Positions 46,264 through 55,142 of a DNA stretch of 64,000 nucleotides are shown here, piece after piece; positions within the stretch are counted from its first letter, which is position 1; every line of letters begins with the position of its first letter. The notes beneath the pieces are model-generated. The model ran no database searches, had not been told where the DNA came from, and worked only from the letters and a program-made list of their open reading frames with translations. This stretch comes from Egibacteraceae bacterium (lineage in GTDB: Bacteria > Actinomycetota > Nitriliruptoria > Euzebyales > Egibacteraceae). Made by a program: the position numbers and the translations under genes. The DNA is taken from assembly GCA_030447925.1 (NCBI GenBank), contig JAUJNX010000007.1, forward strand, positions 1 to 64,000. The letters are read 5' to 3'.

Positions 46264-47548
46264 CCGGCGTCTTGGACCGTCGGTCGGCACCGACCCGCGC
46301 GTCGCGCCGGGCGCTGGTGGGCTGGCCGCTGGTCGCGCTGCTCACGGTGGCCCACGCCACGACCGACCTGCTGTCGGCCGGCCTGTCGGCGCTGCTGCCC
46401 ACGGTGCAGGTCCGCTTCGGTCTCGGGGAGACGGCGCTGGCCGGGCTGGTGGCCACCTCCTGGGTCAGCACCTCGCTCACCCAGCCGCTGTTCGGGGCGC
46501 TGTCGGACCGGCTCGGCGCGCGGCGGGTGGCCGCGGCGGGCGTCGGCCTGGCCGCGGTGCTGCTGAGCCTGCTCGCGGTGGCCCCCTCGACCCCGCTGCT
46601 GTTCGCCGTCCTGCTGGTCGGCGGGCTGGGGTCAGCCGCCTACCACCCGCCGGCGACGAGCCTGGCGCGGATGGCGGGCGGGCGCAGGTCTGAGCTGGCG
46701 GTCAGCCTGTTCAGCGCGGGCGGCACGCTCGGGCTGGCCCTGGGTCCGCTGGTCCTGCTCGCGGTGGTGGGCACCTACGGTGCGGGGGCGGCGCCGTGGC
46801 TGATGGTGCCGGGGCTGGCGCTCACCCTGGCCTGCCCGCCGACCAGCCCAGGCCGGCGACCCGCCCGCCGCTGCTGGACCGCCGCGTCGTCGCCGGGCCG
46901 GTCGGGCTGCTGGCGCTGGCCGGCACGCTGTCGGGCGTCGCCTACGTCAGCTTCACCGCTGGGGTGCCGCTGTGGCTGGTCGACGCCGGCGTGCCGACCG
47001 ACGCGGCGCTGATCGGGGTGACCCTGGCGGTGTTCAACCTGTCGGCCGCAGCGGGTGGCCTGGTCGCCGGCGCGCTGAGCGTGCGGGTCGAGCGCAGCCT
47101 GCTCGTGTCCGCCACCCTGGTCCTGGCCGTCGTGGCCCTGCTGGGCGTCTTCGCCACCAGCCCGGGGTCCTGGCCGTACTTCGCCACCGTCGCCCTCGCC
47201 GGCGCGCTCGTCCACGCGAGCTTCCCGGTGCTCATCGTCGCCGCGCAGGACCTCGCGCCCCAGGCGTCGGCGACCGCGTCGGCGCTGCTCATGGGCTTCG
47301 CGTCCGGGGCGGCGGGCGTGCTGTACATCGGCATCGGCCGGTTGCAGGAGCTGCTGGGACTCGTCCCGGCCATGACCGTCGGGTACGCGCTGGCGGTCCC
47401 CGCGGCGCTGCTCGCCCTGCTCGTGCTGCGGCGCTGGCCGACGGGCGGTGCCGGCCGGGCGCCGTCGCTGGCCTCGGCGTGCGCGTGCAGCCCGTGCCCG
47501 TGCGCGGGATGCCTTCCCGAGGTCGCGACCGCGGGGGCCGCGCGATGA
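46260..47548 (+). CDS. MFS transporter (Fsr-like) with a Cys-rich tail, frameshifted
   Basis: The N-terminal six helices (AHATTDLLSAGLSALLPTVQVRFGLGETALAGLV, FGALSDRLGARRVA) resemble the fosmidomycin-resistance branch of MFS. A missing C at 46831-46832 shifts the frame. The C-terminal six helices continue from LLDRRVVAGPVGLLALAG to LLALLVLRRWP. The corrected protein is about 430 residues. The tail carries five cysteines in 11 residues (CACSPCPCAGC), facing the cytoplasm, a likely Cu(I)-binding patch. ATGA overlaps join it to both neighbours. The gene is placed inside a copper locus, which is unusual for Fsr. Confidence 0.8.
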
Positions 47549-47727
47549 CCACTCCGACGCGGGTCGCGCTGGCACCCCTGCGCGCGACGGCCGCGGAGGC
47601 CGGGTGGGCGGCGCTCGCCGCCGCCGCCTCCGCCGTCGTCCGCTACGCCCTGTTCCGCCAGGCCGCCGTCCGCCAGGACGCCCTCGTGACCGCCGCACGG
47701 CCGGGATGTCCGGGAGGCAGGCGATGA
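47545..47727 (+). CDS. Small hypothetical protein within the overlapping gene string
   Basis: 60 residues. The ATG overlaps the MFS stop and the stop overlaps the next ATG (both ATGA), which supports that it is translated. It has one moderately hydrophobic helix (AEAGWAALAAAASAVVRYALF) and a basic C-terminus with a single Cys. I do not recognise a family. Confidence 0.45.
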   Translation: MTTPTRVALAPLRATAAEAGWAALAAAASAVVRYALFRQAAVRQDALVTAARPGCPGGRR

Positions 47728-47969
47728 GCCAGATCACCCTGCTCGTTCCCGCCCTCCGGCGACCTGCGCAGGCGCGGCACGTCGAGGACTCCGTCCGCCG
47801 CGTCCGTGGCGTGGTGGCCGTGGTGGCCGACGCGGAGCAGGGCGCCGTGGTCGTCACCTACGACCCCGCGCGGATCTCGGCCTGGCCGCTGGTGGCGGCC
47901 ATCGAGCAGCGCGGCATCAGCGTCGGCGGTGTCCTCACCGCCGGCGAACCCCCCAGGAGGAGCGCATGA
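47724..47969 (+). CDS. HMA-like domain protein lacking the CxxC metal site
   Basis: 81 residues with the beta-alpha-beta-beta-alpha-beta rhythm of heavy-metal-associated domains. The helix ARHVEDSVRRVRGVVAVVADAEQGAVVVTYDPARIS matches the part of CopZ after its metal site, and AAIEQRGISVGGVL the last helix. At the place of MxCxxC it has LLVPALRRP, so it cannot bind Cu(I) through two cysteines. It may be a partner or adaptor for the neighbouring transporter or oxidoreductase. ATGA overlaps on both sides. Confidence 0.6.
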   Translation: MSQITLLVPALRRPAQARHVEDSVRRVRGVVAVVADAEQGAVVVTYDPARISAWPLVAAIEQRGISVGGVLTAGEPPRRSA

Positions 47970-48535
47970 CCCGCACCATCGTGATCGGCGACGGCCCCGC
48001 GGGGCTGACCGCCGCGCTGTTCCTCGCCCGCGACCCCGGCCACGAGGTCACCGTGTTCGGCACCGACCAGACCGGCCTGCACTGGGCGCTGCTGCGCAAC
48101 TACCCCGGCGCCCCCGACGTCCTCGGCGACGACCTCCAGCGCACCCTCCGCCAGCAGGCGACCGCCGCCGGCGCGCAGCTGATCGACGGCAAGGTCAGCG
48201 ACCTGGCCGCCAGCGCCGACGCCGATGGGTTCACCGTGACCGCCGCCGACGGCACCACCGCCACCGGGGACTACCTCGTCCTCGCGACCGGCAAGGGCAG
48301 CCCGAAGCTGGCCCGCGCGCTGGGCCTTCAGACGGGGCCGGAGGGCGTGGCGGCCGACCGGGACGGGCGCACCGCCGTCGAGCGGGTGTACGCCGCCGGG
48401 CGGGTCAGCCGGCCCATCCGCAGCCACGCGGTCATCTCTGCGGGTGCCGGGGCCGCGGCCGCGATCGACATCCTCAGCCGCGAGGCCGGCCGCGACGTCA
48501 CCAGCTGGGACAGCCTTCCGAAGGAGGACACCTGA
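47966..48535 (+). CDS. Truncated thioredoxin-reductase-like flavoprotein
   Basis: 189 residues; thioredoxin reductases have about 310. The FAD-binding motif GDGPAGLTAALFLA is at residues 8-21. The segment TGDYLVLATGKGSPKLARALGL leads directly to the C-terminal FAD segment VERVYAAGRVSRPIRSHAVISAGAGAAAAI. The NADPH domain with its CxxC is missing without a frame break. The usual Asp of the C-terminal AAGD motif is Arg (AAGR). It may take electrons from the neighbouring thioredoxin or act as an FAD-dependent thiol oxidase. Last gene before the second CsoR operator. Confidence 0.75.
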   Translation: MTRTIVIGDGPAGLTAALFLARDPGHEVTVFGTDQTGLHWALLRNYPGAPDVLGDDLQRTLRQQATAAGAQLIDGKVSDLAASADADGFTVTAADGTTATGDYLVLATGKGSPKLARALGLQTGPEGVAADRDGRTAVERVYAAGRVSRPIRSHAVISAGAGAAAAIDILSREAGRDVTSWDSLPKEDT

Positions 48536-48537
48536 CC

Positions 48538-48566
48538 TTGCGTTGGTACCCTAGGGGGGTAGAGTA
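48538..48566 (+). promoter_or_regulatory. Second CsoR-type operator, upstream of copZ
   Basis: -35 TTGCGT (48538-48543), 16-base spacer, -10 TAGAGT (48560-48565). The dyad 48547-48566 has arms TACCCTA and TAGAGTA around a G-run. The -35 hexamer and the GTACCCTA arm are identical to those of the csoR site, so both belong to one regulon. Confidence 0.65.
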
Positions 48567-48609
48567 GCTGGGACCGGGTGATCGACACCACGAGCAAGGG
48601 AGCACCGAC

Positions 48610-48819
48610 ATGACCACCGCCACCTACACCGTGCAGGGCATGACCTGCGGCCACTGCGTCAGCTCGGTGAAGGAGGAGGTCAGCGAGGTCGAGGGCGTGG
48701 AGGCCGTCGACGTCGACCTGGCCGCCGGGTCGCTGACCGTCACCAGTGCCCAGCCCGTCGACGTCGCGGCCGTCCGCCAGGCGGTCACCGACGCCGGCTA
48801 CCAGCTGGTCACGCCATGA
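48610..48819 (+). CDS. copZ: Copper chaperone CopZ
   Basis: A 69-residue single HMA domain. The Cu(I) site is GMTCGHC (residues 10-16). The rest of the ferredoxin-like fold is typical (VEGVEAVDVDLAAGSLTV, VRQAVTDAGYQL). It hands cytoplasmic Cu(I) to the ATPase encoded two genes later. The next gene overlaps by 4 bases. First gene after the second CsoR operator. Confidence 0.93.
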   Translation: MTTATYTVQGMTCGHCVSSVKEEVSEVEGVEAVDVDLAAGSLTVTSAQPVDVAAVRQAVTDAGYQLVTP

Positions 48820-49814
48820 ACGGCGTCGCAGCCAGGCTCGCAGGCTTCGCCGCGCTCCTGGCGGTGGTGTTTGGCGGGGCGCTCACAGTGGGCGCCGCCG
48901 CCGGCCCCGCCGTCGGGATCGCCGAGACGGCGCCCGCCCCCGCACACGGGGAGGGCGCCGGGGAGCACACCACGGACATGCCGGAGACCACGACGGGCGC
49001 AGGCCACGCCGACGGGGGCCACGCCAGCGGCGCCGCAGCGGCTGCCAAGGGGCTCGCGGTCAGCCAGGACGGCTACACGTTTACCCCCCTCACGACGTCG
49101 CTCACCGCCGGGGCGCAGGAGGACTTCCGCTTCACGATCACCGGCCACGACGGGCTGCCGGTGACCGAGTACACCGAGGAGCACGACAAGGACCTGCACC
49201 TGATCTTGGTGCGCCGGGACCTGACCGGCTTCCAGCACGTCCACCCGACCATGGCCCCCGACGGGACGTGGTCGATCCCCCTCACACTGGCCGAGGCGGG
49301 GGAGTACCGAGCGTTCGCCGACTTCGTCCCCGCCGGGGGCGAGGGACTGACCCTCGGGGTGGACCTGCGCGCCGCGGGCGATTACGCGCCGCAGCCGCTG
49401 CCCGCGCCGGCCCGCACGGCGGAGGTCGACGGCTACACCGTCGAGCTGGCCGGCGACCTGGTCGCCGGGGCCGCGTCGGACCTGACCCTGACCGTGTCGC
49501 GCGACGGCGAGCCGGTCACCGACCTGGAGCCCTACCTGGGCGCGTACGGCCACCTCGTCGCCCTGCGCGACGGCGATCTCGCCTACCTGCACGTCCATCC
49601 GCACGACGGGCCGGCCGGCCCGGAGATCGGCTTCACCGCCGAGGTCCCCAGCGCGGGCACCTACCGGCTGTACCTGGACTTCCAGCACCAGGGCGTGGTG
49701 CGCACCGCCGAGTTCACCGCCACGACCGGGGCCGAGGCGACCGTCTCCGCCCCTGCGGCGACCGCGCCCACCCCGTCGCCCGCGCACGAGGCCGACGGCC
49801 ACACCCACGAGTAG
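48816..49814 (+). CDS. Secreted His-rich YtkA-like copper-island protein
   Basis: 332 residues. An N-terminal signal or anchor helix ([22 protein letters not shown]) is followed by a His/Glu-rich segment ([14 protein letters not shown], then HADGGHASG). Two Ig-like beta domains come next: the first has [24 protein letters not shown]; the second has [25 protein letters not shown]. The paired HVHP motifs are probable metal ligands. The tail is again His-rich. It fits actinobacterial YtkA-like proteins found beside CopZ/CopA. Probably binds copper in the cell envelope. It overlaps copZ by 4 bases. Confidence 0.75.
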   Translation: MNGVAARLAGFAALLAVVFGGALTVGAAAGPAVGIAETAPAPAHGEGAGEHTTDMPETTTGAGHADGGHASGAAAAAKGLAVSQDGYTFTPLTTSLTAGAQEDFRFTITGHDGLPVTEYTEEHDKDLHLILVRRDLTGFQHVHPTMAPDGTWSIPLTLAEAGEYRAFADFVPAGGEGLTLGVDLRAAGDYAPQPLPAPARTAEVDGYTVELAGDLVAGAASDLTLTVSRDGEPVTDLEPYLGAYGHLVALRDGDLAYLHVHPHDGPAGPEIGFTAEVPSAGTYRLYLDFQHQGVVRTAEFTATTGAEATVSAPAATAPTPSPAHEADGHTHE

Positions 49815-49830
49815 CGAGAGGAGCACGGCG

Positions 49831-52284
49831 ATGAGCACCACCGACGATGCGTCCCGGGTCGAGCTGACCCTCGGCGGGATGACGTGCGCGTCGTGCGCCA
49901 ACCGCATCGAGCGCAAGCTCAACAAGCTCGACGGCGTGACGGCCACGGTCAACTACGCGACGGAGAAGGCCCAGGTCACCTACGGCGACGGCGTGACCGC
50001 CGATGACCTGGTCGCGGCGGTCGAGTCGGCGGGCTACACCGCCGCCCTCCCGGCGCCGCCGCGCACTGACGGCGCAGCGGCGGAGCCGGCCGAGGCGGAC
50101 GACCCCGTCCGCCGGCTGCGCGACCGCCTGCTGATCAGCACCGCCCTGTCCGTGCCGGTCATCGCCATGGCCATGATCCCCGCGCTGCAGTTCACCTACT
50201 GGCAGTGGCTGTCGCTGACCCTGGCAGCCCCGGTTGTGGTCTGGGGCGCGTGGCCGTTCCACCGCGCCGCGTGGGTCAACCTGCGCCACGGCGCGGCGAC
50301 CATGGACACGCTCATCTCCATCGGCACGATCGCCGCGCTGGCCTGGTCGGTGTACGCCCTGTTCTGGGGCACCGCCGGGGAGCCCGGCATGGTCCACCCC
50401 TTCGAGCTGACGATCCGGCGGACCGACGGTGCGGGGAACATCTACCTGGAGGCCGCGGCCGGGGTCACGACGTTCATCCTGGCGGGCCGGTACTTCGAGG
50501 CGCGGTCCAAGCGCCAGGCCGGCGCCGCGCTCCGGGCGCTGCTGCAGCTGGGGGCCAAGGACGTCGCGGTCCTGCGCGACGGCGGCGAGGTCCGCATCCC
50601 CGTCGACCAGCTCGCGGCCGGCGACCACTTCGTCGTCCGCCCCGGCGAGAAGATCGCCACCGACGGCGTGGTCGAGTCGGGCAACTCGGCGGTCGACGCG
50701 AGCATGCTAACCGGCGAGTCGGTCCCCGTCGAGGTCGGCCCCGGCGACGGGGTCGTCGGTGCCACCGTCAACGCGGGCGGGCGCCTGGTCGTCCGCGCCA
50801 CCCGGATCGGCAGCGACACCCAGCTCGCGCAGATGGCACGGCTGGTCACCGAGGCGCAGAACGGCAAGGCCCAGGTCCAGCGCCTCGCCGACCGCATCTC
50901 CGGGGTCTTCGTGCCGATCGTCATCGCCCTCGCGGTCGCCACCCTCGGCTTCTGGATCGGCACGGGCAGCGGCGTCGCCGCCGCCTTCACCGCCGCGGTG
51001 GCGGTCCTCATCATCGCCTGCCCCTGCGCGCTCGGCCTGGCAACGCCGACCGCGCTGATGGTCGGCACCGGGCGTGGCGCCCAGCTCGGCATCCTCATCA
51101 AGGGCCCCGAGGTCCTGGAGTCCACCCGCCGCGTCGACACCGTCGTGCTGGACAAGACCGGCACCGTCACCACCGGCCAGATGGCGCTCGTCGACGTCGT
51201 CGCCGCCGGCGGCGACGACCCCGACGAGGTCCTGCGGCTGGCCGGGGCCGTGGAGGCCGCCTCCGAGCACCCGATCGCCCGGGCGATCGCCGCCGGGGCG
51301 CAGCGGCGCCTCGGGGACCTGCCCGCGGTCGAGGGCTTCGCCAACCGCGAGGGCCTCGGCGTCCAGGGCGTCGTCGACGGCCACGCGGTCGTCGCCGGCC
51401 GCCCGCGCCTGCTCGCCGACTGGTCCCAGACCCTGCCCGCCGACCTGGAGCGGGCGATGGCCGCCGCCGAGGCGGAGGGGCGGACCGTCGTGGCGGTCGG
51501 CTGGGACGGCGCCGCCCGCGGCCTGCTCGCCGTGTCCGACACCGTCAAGCCCACCTCGGCCGAGGCGGTCCGCCGGTTCCGCGAGCTGGGCCTGCGCCCG
51601 GTGCTGCTGACCGGCGACAACAAGACCGTCGCGCTGGCCGTCGCCCGCGAGGTCGGCATCGCCGGCGACGACGTGATCGCCGAGGTGCTCCCCGCCGACA
51701 AGGTCGCCGTCGTGCAGCGCCTTCAGGCCGAGGGCCGGGTGGTCGCGATGGTCGGCGACGGCGTGAACGACGCTGCGGCCCTCGCGCAGGCCGACCTCGG
51801 CCTGGCCATGGGCACCGGCACCGACGTCGCCATCGAGGCCAGCGACCTCACCCTGGTCCGCGGCGACCTGCGCGTCGCCGCCGACGCCATCCGCCTGGCC
51901 CGCCGAACCCTGTCCACGATCAAGGGCAACCTGTTCTGGGCCTTCGCCTACAACGTCGCAGCGCTGCCGCTGGCGGTGGCCGGGCTGCTCAACCCCATGA
52001 TCGCCGGCGCCGCCATGGCCTTCTCCTCGGTGTTCGTGGTCACCAACAGCCTGCGCCTGCGCGGCTTCCGCCCCCTGGCATCGGCCGGGGCCGACGGCGG
52101 CCCCGCCGTCGCCCCCGCCCCCGCACGCCCGCCACGGCGCCGTAGTAGCAGGTCGCTCGGGGACGGGGAGCGCTACCGGTCCGCGCCCGCGGTGGTGCGG
52201 ACCGGCAGTGGACCTCCTACCGCATCGTCCCCTAGCAGCTGGCGGCCCCCGCGTGGCGCCCTCGACGTCCCGGCTAGTAGCTGA
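49831..52284 (+). CDS. copA: Copper-exporting P-type ATPase CopA (CPC motif)
   Basis: An 817-residue open frame. The N-terminal HMA domain has GMTCASC (residues 15-21). The membrane metal site is [10 protein letters not shown] (P1B-1, Cu(I)). TGES, DKTGTVT, HP (SEHPIARAI) and [10 protein letters not shown] motifs are present. The last 45 residues (after [12 protein letters not shown]) look like untranslated sequence. A double stop TAGTAG lies at 52143-52148 in the neighbouring frame, followed by a terminator-like hairpin. Adding one base nearby would end the protein there at about 771 residues, the usual size. Confidence 0.93.
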   Translation: MSTTDDASRVELTLGGMTCASCANRIERKLNKLDGVTATVNYATEKAQVTYGDGVTADDLVAAVESAGYTAALPAPPRTDGAAAEPAEADDPVRRLRDRLLISTALSVPVIAMAMIPALQFTYWQWLSLTLAAPVVVWGAWPFHRAAWVNLRHGAATMDTLISIGTIAALAWSVYALFWGTAGEPGMVHPFELTIRRTDGAGNIYLEAAAGVTTFILAGRYFEARSKRQAGAALRALLQLGAKDVAVLRDGGEVRIPVDQLAAGDHFVVRPGEKIATDGVVESGNSAVDASMLTGESVPVEVGPGDGVVGATVNAGGRLVVRATRIGSDTQLAQMARLVTEAQNGKAQVQRLADRISGVFVPIVIALAVATLGFWIGTGSGVAAAFTAAVAVLIIACPCALGLATPTALMVGTGRGAQLGILIKGPEVLESTRRVDTVVLDKTGTVTTGQMALVDVVAAGGDDPDEVLRLAGAVEAASEHPIARAIAAGAQRRLGDLPAVEGFANREGLGVQGVVDGHAVVAGRPRLLADWSQTLPADLERAMAAAEAEGRTVVAVGWDGAARGLLAVSDTVKPTSAEAVRRFRELGLRPVLLTGDNKTVALAVAREVGIAGDDVIAEVLPADKVAVVQRLQAEGRVVAMVGDGVNDAAALAQADLGLAMGTGTDVAIEASDLTLVRGDLRVAADAIRLARRTLSTIKGNLFWAFAYNVAALPLAVAGLLNPMIAGAAMAFSSVFVVTNSLRLRGFRPLASAGADGGPAVAPAPARPPRRRSSRSLGDGERYRSAPAVVRTGSGPPTASSPSSWRPPRGALDVPASS
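52176..52205. terminator. Hairpin at the end of the copper operon
   Basis: A perfect 9-bp stem, CCGGTCCGC (52176-52184) with GCGGACCGG (52197-52205), and a 12-base loop. It lies between convergent copA and dsrE-like genes but inside the extended copA frame, which supports an earlier true copA stop. Confidence 0.5.
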
Positions 52285-52639
52285 AGGTCGTCGCGCCCTC
52301 GTCGCCGATCCACTGCCACATGGGCACGGTGCCCGCGAGCTCGGCGTTGGGCAGCAGGGTCGCCTTGTCGAGCTGCTTCGCGTCGAAGCAGATCGGGCAG
52401 ACGTAGAAGCGCCCGCCGGCGTCGGCGTAGCGCCGCAGCAGGTCGGGCAGCGGCGGGCACCCATCGCAGGCGACGCCGACCGCCACGCCCTCCTGCGCCA
52501 GGCGCACGGCCTCCTTGGTGAGGAACATCAGCGTGGGCCGGCCGGACTCCGCCGCCCCCACCGAAACGAGGAAGGCGACGGTCACCTTCTCCGCGTCCTC
52601 AAGCCCGGTCGTGAGGCTGATGACGGCCTTGCCTGCCAT
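52274..52639 (-). CDS. DsrE family protein
   Basis: 121 residues from the ATG at 52639 (GAGGAG ribosome-binding site). The fold shows in [41 protein letters not shown]. Two cysteines lie in [11 protein letters not shown] and two in [12 protein letters not shown]. DsrE-like proteins carry persulfide sulfur on such cysteines. Its position at the end of the copper island suggests sulfur or thiol handling under metal stress, but it is in the opposite direction and not under the CsoR sites. The IS element lies 71 bases upstream of its start. Confidence 0.82.
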   Translation of the reverse strand: MAGKAVISLTTGLEDAEKVTVAFLVSVGAAESGRPTLMFLTKEAVRLAQEGVAVGVACDGCPPLPDLLRRYADAGGRFYVCPICFDAKQLDKATLLPNAELAGTVPMWQWIGDEGATTFSY

Positions 52640-52707
52640 GCGATCAACTCCTCCTCGTCGGCGGGGGTCCCCGGCGGCGCTCCCGGGCATGCTAGTCCGG
52701 CACCGGG

Positions 52708-53725
52708 CTAGAGCGTGTCTGACGGATGGTGGCGGGTGAGGTCGCGGGTCCAGATGCGCATGGAGGCGACGTCGATGGTGCCTTCGAAGACGTACAGGCG
52801 TTTGTCGGTGCGCATCGCGACCGCCCGGTAGGCCTTGATCTTGTTGACGCACCGCTCGGTGCTGTTGCGCTGCTTGTAGACCTGGGCGTCAAAGACGGGA
52901 GGGCGGCCGCCGGTGCTGCCGCGGCGGCGCCGGTTGGCCTGCTGGTCGGCCGGTTCGGGGATCACCGCCCGGACGCGCCGGCGGCGCAGCTGGGCGCGTA
53001 GCGCCCGGTTGGAGTAGGCCTTGTCGCCCAGCAGCCGGCCCGGCCGGGTCCGCGGGCGGCCCCGCCCTGGCCGGCGGACCTTGAGCCGGTCCAGCAGCGG
53101 CCCGGCGGCCAGCGCGTCGCCGCGCTGGCCGGCGGTGGTGACCCTGGCCAGCGGCCTGGCGCGGGCGTCGGCCAGCAGATGGATCTTGGTGCTCAGCCCG
53201 CCGCGGGACCGCCCGATCCCCTCCCGATCCGCCCGCCGCCGCGACCGGCGGTCACCAACGTCACCGTCAGTGCGGTCAGGCGGCGGATCGTTGTGATTCG
53301 GTAGCGCCCCTGTGGGACCGGAGGGTCCCGCCACACCCTCCAGCACGCCGACCAGCCGGGCGGCGGGCACGTCGGCGGGCGGGGCGTGGCGGGCGCCGGC
53401 GGCGTGCTGATGCGCCCGCACCACCGTCGAGTCGATCCCCACCGTCCACTCGCCCTCCCCGGCGTCACAGCCGACCCGCAGCCCGTCCAGCACCCGCTCC
53501 CACGTCCCGTCGCCAGACCAGCGGCGATGCCGCTCATACACCGTCTGCCACGGCCCATACCCAGGCGGCAAGTCCCGCCACGGACACCCCGTCCGGGCCC
53601 GCCACACCACCCCGTTGACCACCTGCCGGTGATCCCGCCACCGGCCCCCGCCGCGGCGTGGCATCCGGCAGCAACGGCTCGATCACCGCCCACTCCGCAT
53701 CCGAAAGATCATGACGACTCTGCAT
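52708..53725 (-). CDS. IS5-family transposase, frameshifted
   Basis: The N-terminal part (MQSRHDLSDAEWAVIEPLLPD) and the rest (WRDHRQVVNGVVWRARTGCPWRDLPP and on) lie in two frames that join at the GGGGG run near 53655. DDE residues: Asp in VGIDSTVVRAH, Asp in LLGDKAYSNR, and Glu in NSTERCVNKIK. The corrected length is about 338 residues. Some IS5 elements use frameshifting here, but the shift needed is one extra base (+1), not the usual -1. The stop codon TAG is made from the target duplication TA plus one flanking base. Confidence 0.88.
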
Positions 53726-53784
53726 GCCGCCGGTCTACCGGCCCGCACCCCAAACCCGCGCAACCACCTTCGTCAGACACGCCC
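52711..53784. mobile_element. IS5-family insertion sequence, 1074 bp
   Basis: Imperfect terminal inverted repeats: left 52711-52732 (GAGCGTGTCTGACG...), right 53763-53784 (complement GGGCGTGTCTGACG...); 13 of the first 14 bases match. Both sides carry a TA direct repeat (52709-52710 and 53785-53786), the usual IS5-group target. It sits between the dsrE-like gene and the mannosyltransferase gene. Confidence 0.88.
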
Positions 53785-54982
53785 TAGAAGACCGGGTAGT
53801 TGGTCAGGTGCAGGACGGTGAGCAGGCCCAGCAGCGCGGCCGACGCGGCGACGACCGCGTCGTGGACGCCCAGCCGCGCGCTGATGCGGGCCAGCGCCCA
53901 GGTCAGGGGGAACAGCACCAGCAGGTAGCGGGGACCGACGCCAGCGCCTCGGACGGGATCGGCGTGGACAGGGGCAGCAGCAGGCTGGCCCAGGTCCACG
54001 TCCAGTACGAGGCGCGCACCCTGCCGATCAGCCAGACGGCCAGGACCAGCCCGGCCGCGGTGAGGGCCAGGTTCAGCTGCAGGTAGCCCGAGGGGAACTG
54101 GGCGAGGCCCTCCGTCCCCTGGCGCACGCCCGCCGCGAGCGTCTCCCAGGGCCACAGCGGCTGGTGGCCCCACGACTCGCGCTGGACGTCCAGCGGCAGG
54201 GTCGGGTCGCCCGCGCGCACGCCCCAGTAGGCGAGGTAGGCCAGCAGCCCCGCCGGCACCAGCGCGAGCGCCCCGATGCCCGCGAGCGCCGTGCGCCACC
54301 GCGACGTCCCACCCGGGGCGCGCATGGCCGCGAGCAGCTCCAGGGCGATCGGCACCGCCAGCAGCACCCCGGCCGACCGGGTCCCCGAGGCCAGCGCCCC
54401 CGCCAGCCCCGCGACCAGCCACCGCTGCCGGCGCGCGGCCCGGAAGGCGACCAGGGCGAGCAGCAGGAACAGCGACTCGGTGTAGGCGGCGAAGAAGAAC
54501 AGCGCGACCGGCGAGACCGCCAGGTAGAGCACGGCGCGGCGGGCGGTGTCGCGGTCGAACTCCGCGGCGGTCAGGCGGTGCAGGACCACCAGCGCGGCGA
54601 AGAAGGCCGCGTGGGACACGACCAGGGCGGCGATCAGGCTCGACCCGCCGACCAGGGGGCGCACCAGGCGCGCGAGCAGCGGGTAGACGGGGAAGAACGC
54701 CGAGGGCGGGTCCTCCGGCGGCGCGTAGCCCGCGTCGATGATCGACAGGTAGAAGGTCGCGTCCTTGCGCTCCCAGCCGCGGAGCAGGGCCGCCCAGCCC
54801 GTGGGGGTCGGGTCGCCGAACCGGTCCAGCACCCCCTCGGAGGGGACCAGGCCGGGCCCGAGCACCGACAGCAGCGCCAGCCCGGCGCGCACGCACAGGA
54901 ACACCAGGCCCGCGTAGCGCAGCGCCTCGACCAGCTCCACCCGGCGGGTCGCGGGGGGCGCGGGCGCCGTCGCGACGACCAC
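53784..54982 (-). CDS. Membrane mannosyltransferase family protein, frameshifted, with the IS in its stop codon
   Basis: About 399 residues with ten or so membrane helices. It resembles the PIG-M/GT39-like mannosyltransferases of actinomycetes. Landmarks are the WERKDATFYLSIIDAGY acceptor loop near residue 70, SAFFPVYPLLARLV, and FFFAAYTESLFLLL. The frame breaks near 53941: restoring one G gives ALGVGPRYLLVLFPLTWALARI and the end LTNYPVF. Its TAG stop (53784-53786) consists of the TA target duplication plus the last base of the IS. The original stop was also TAG, so the protein end is unchanged. Probably uses a polyprenyl-phosphate sugar donor. Confidence 0.78.
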
Positions 54983-55142
54983 GCGCGCAGGCTAGCCCGC
55001 CGCGCGGCCCCATCGCGGGTGGGGGTTGCCGGCCCGGCCCGGCCCGGCGTGGCGCGGGGACCGCGGCGGGCGTAGCGTTGCCCGGCCGCAGCGGCCGACC
55101 GCCGCGAGGCGGGACCCGTTCCCCATCCGGGAAGGCGCGTCG

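Noticed and set aside
43315..52284. Mobile copper-resistance island bounded by insertion sequences
   Set aside because: Only one IS is present, at one side and beyond dsrE. There is no tRNA, integrase or direct repeat at the other side, and base composition is like the rest of the window.
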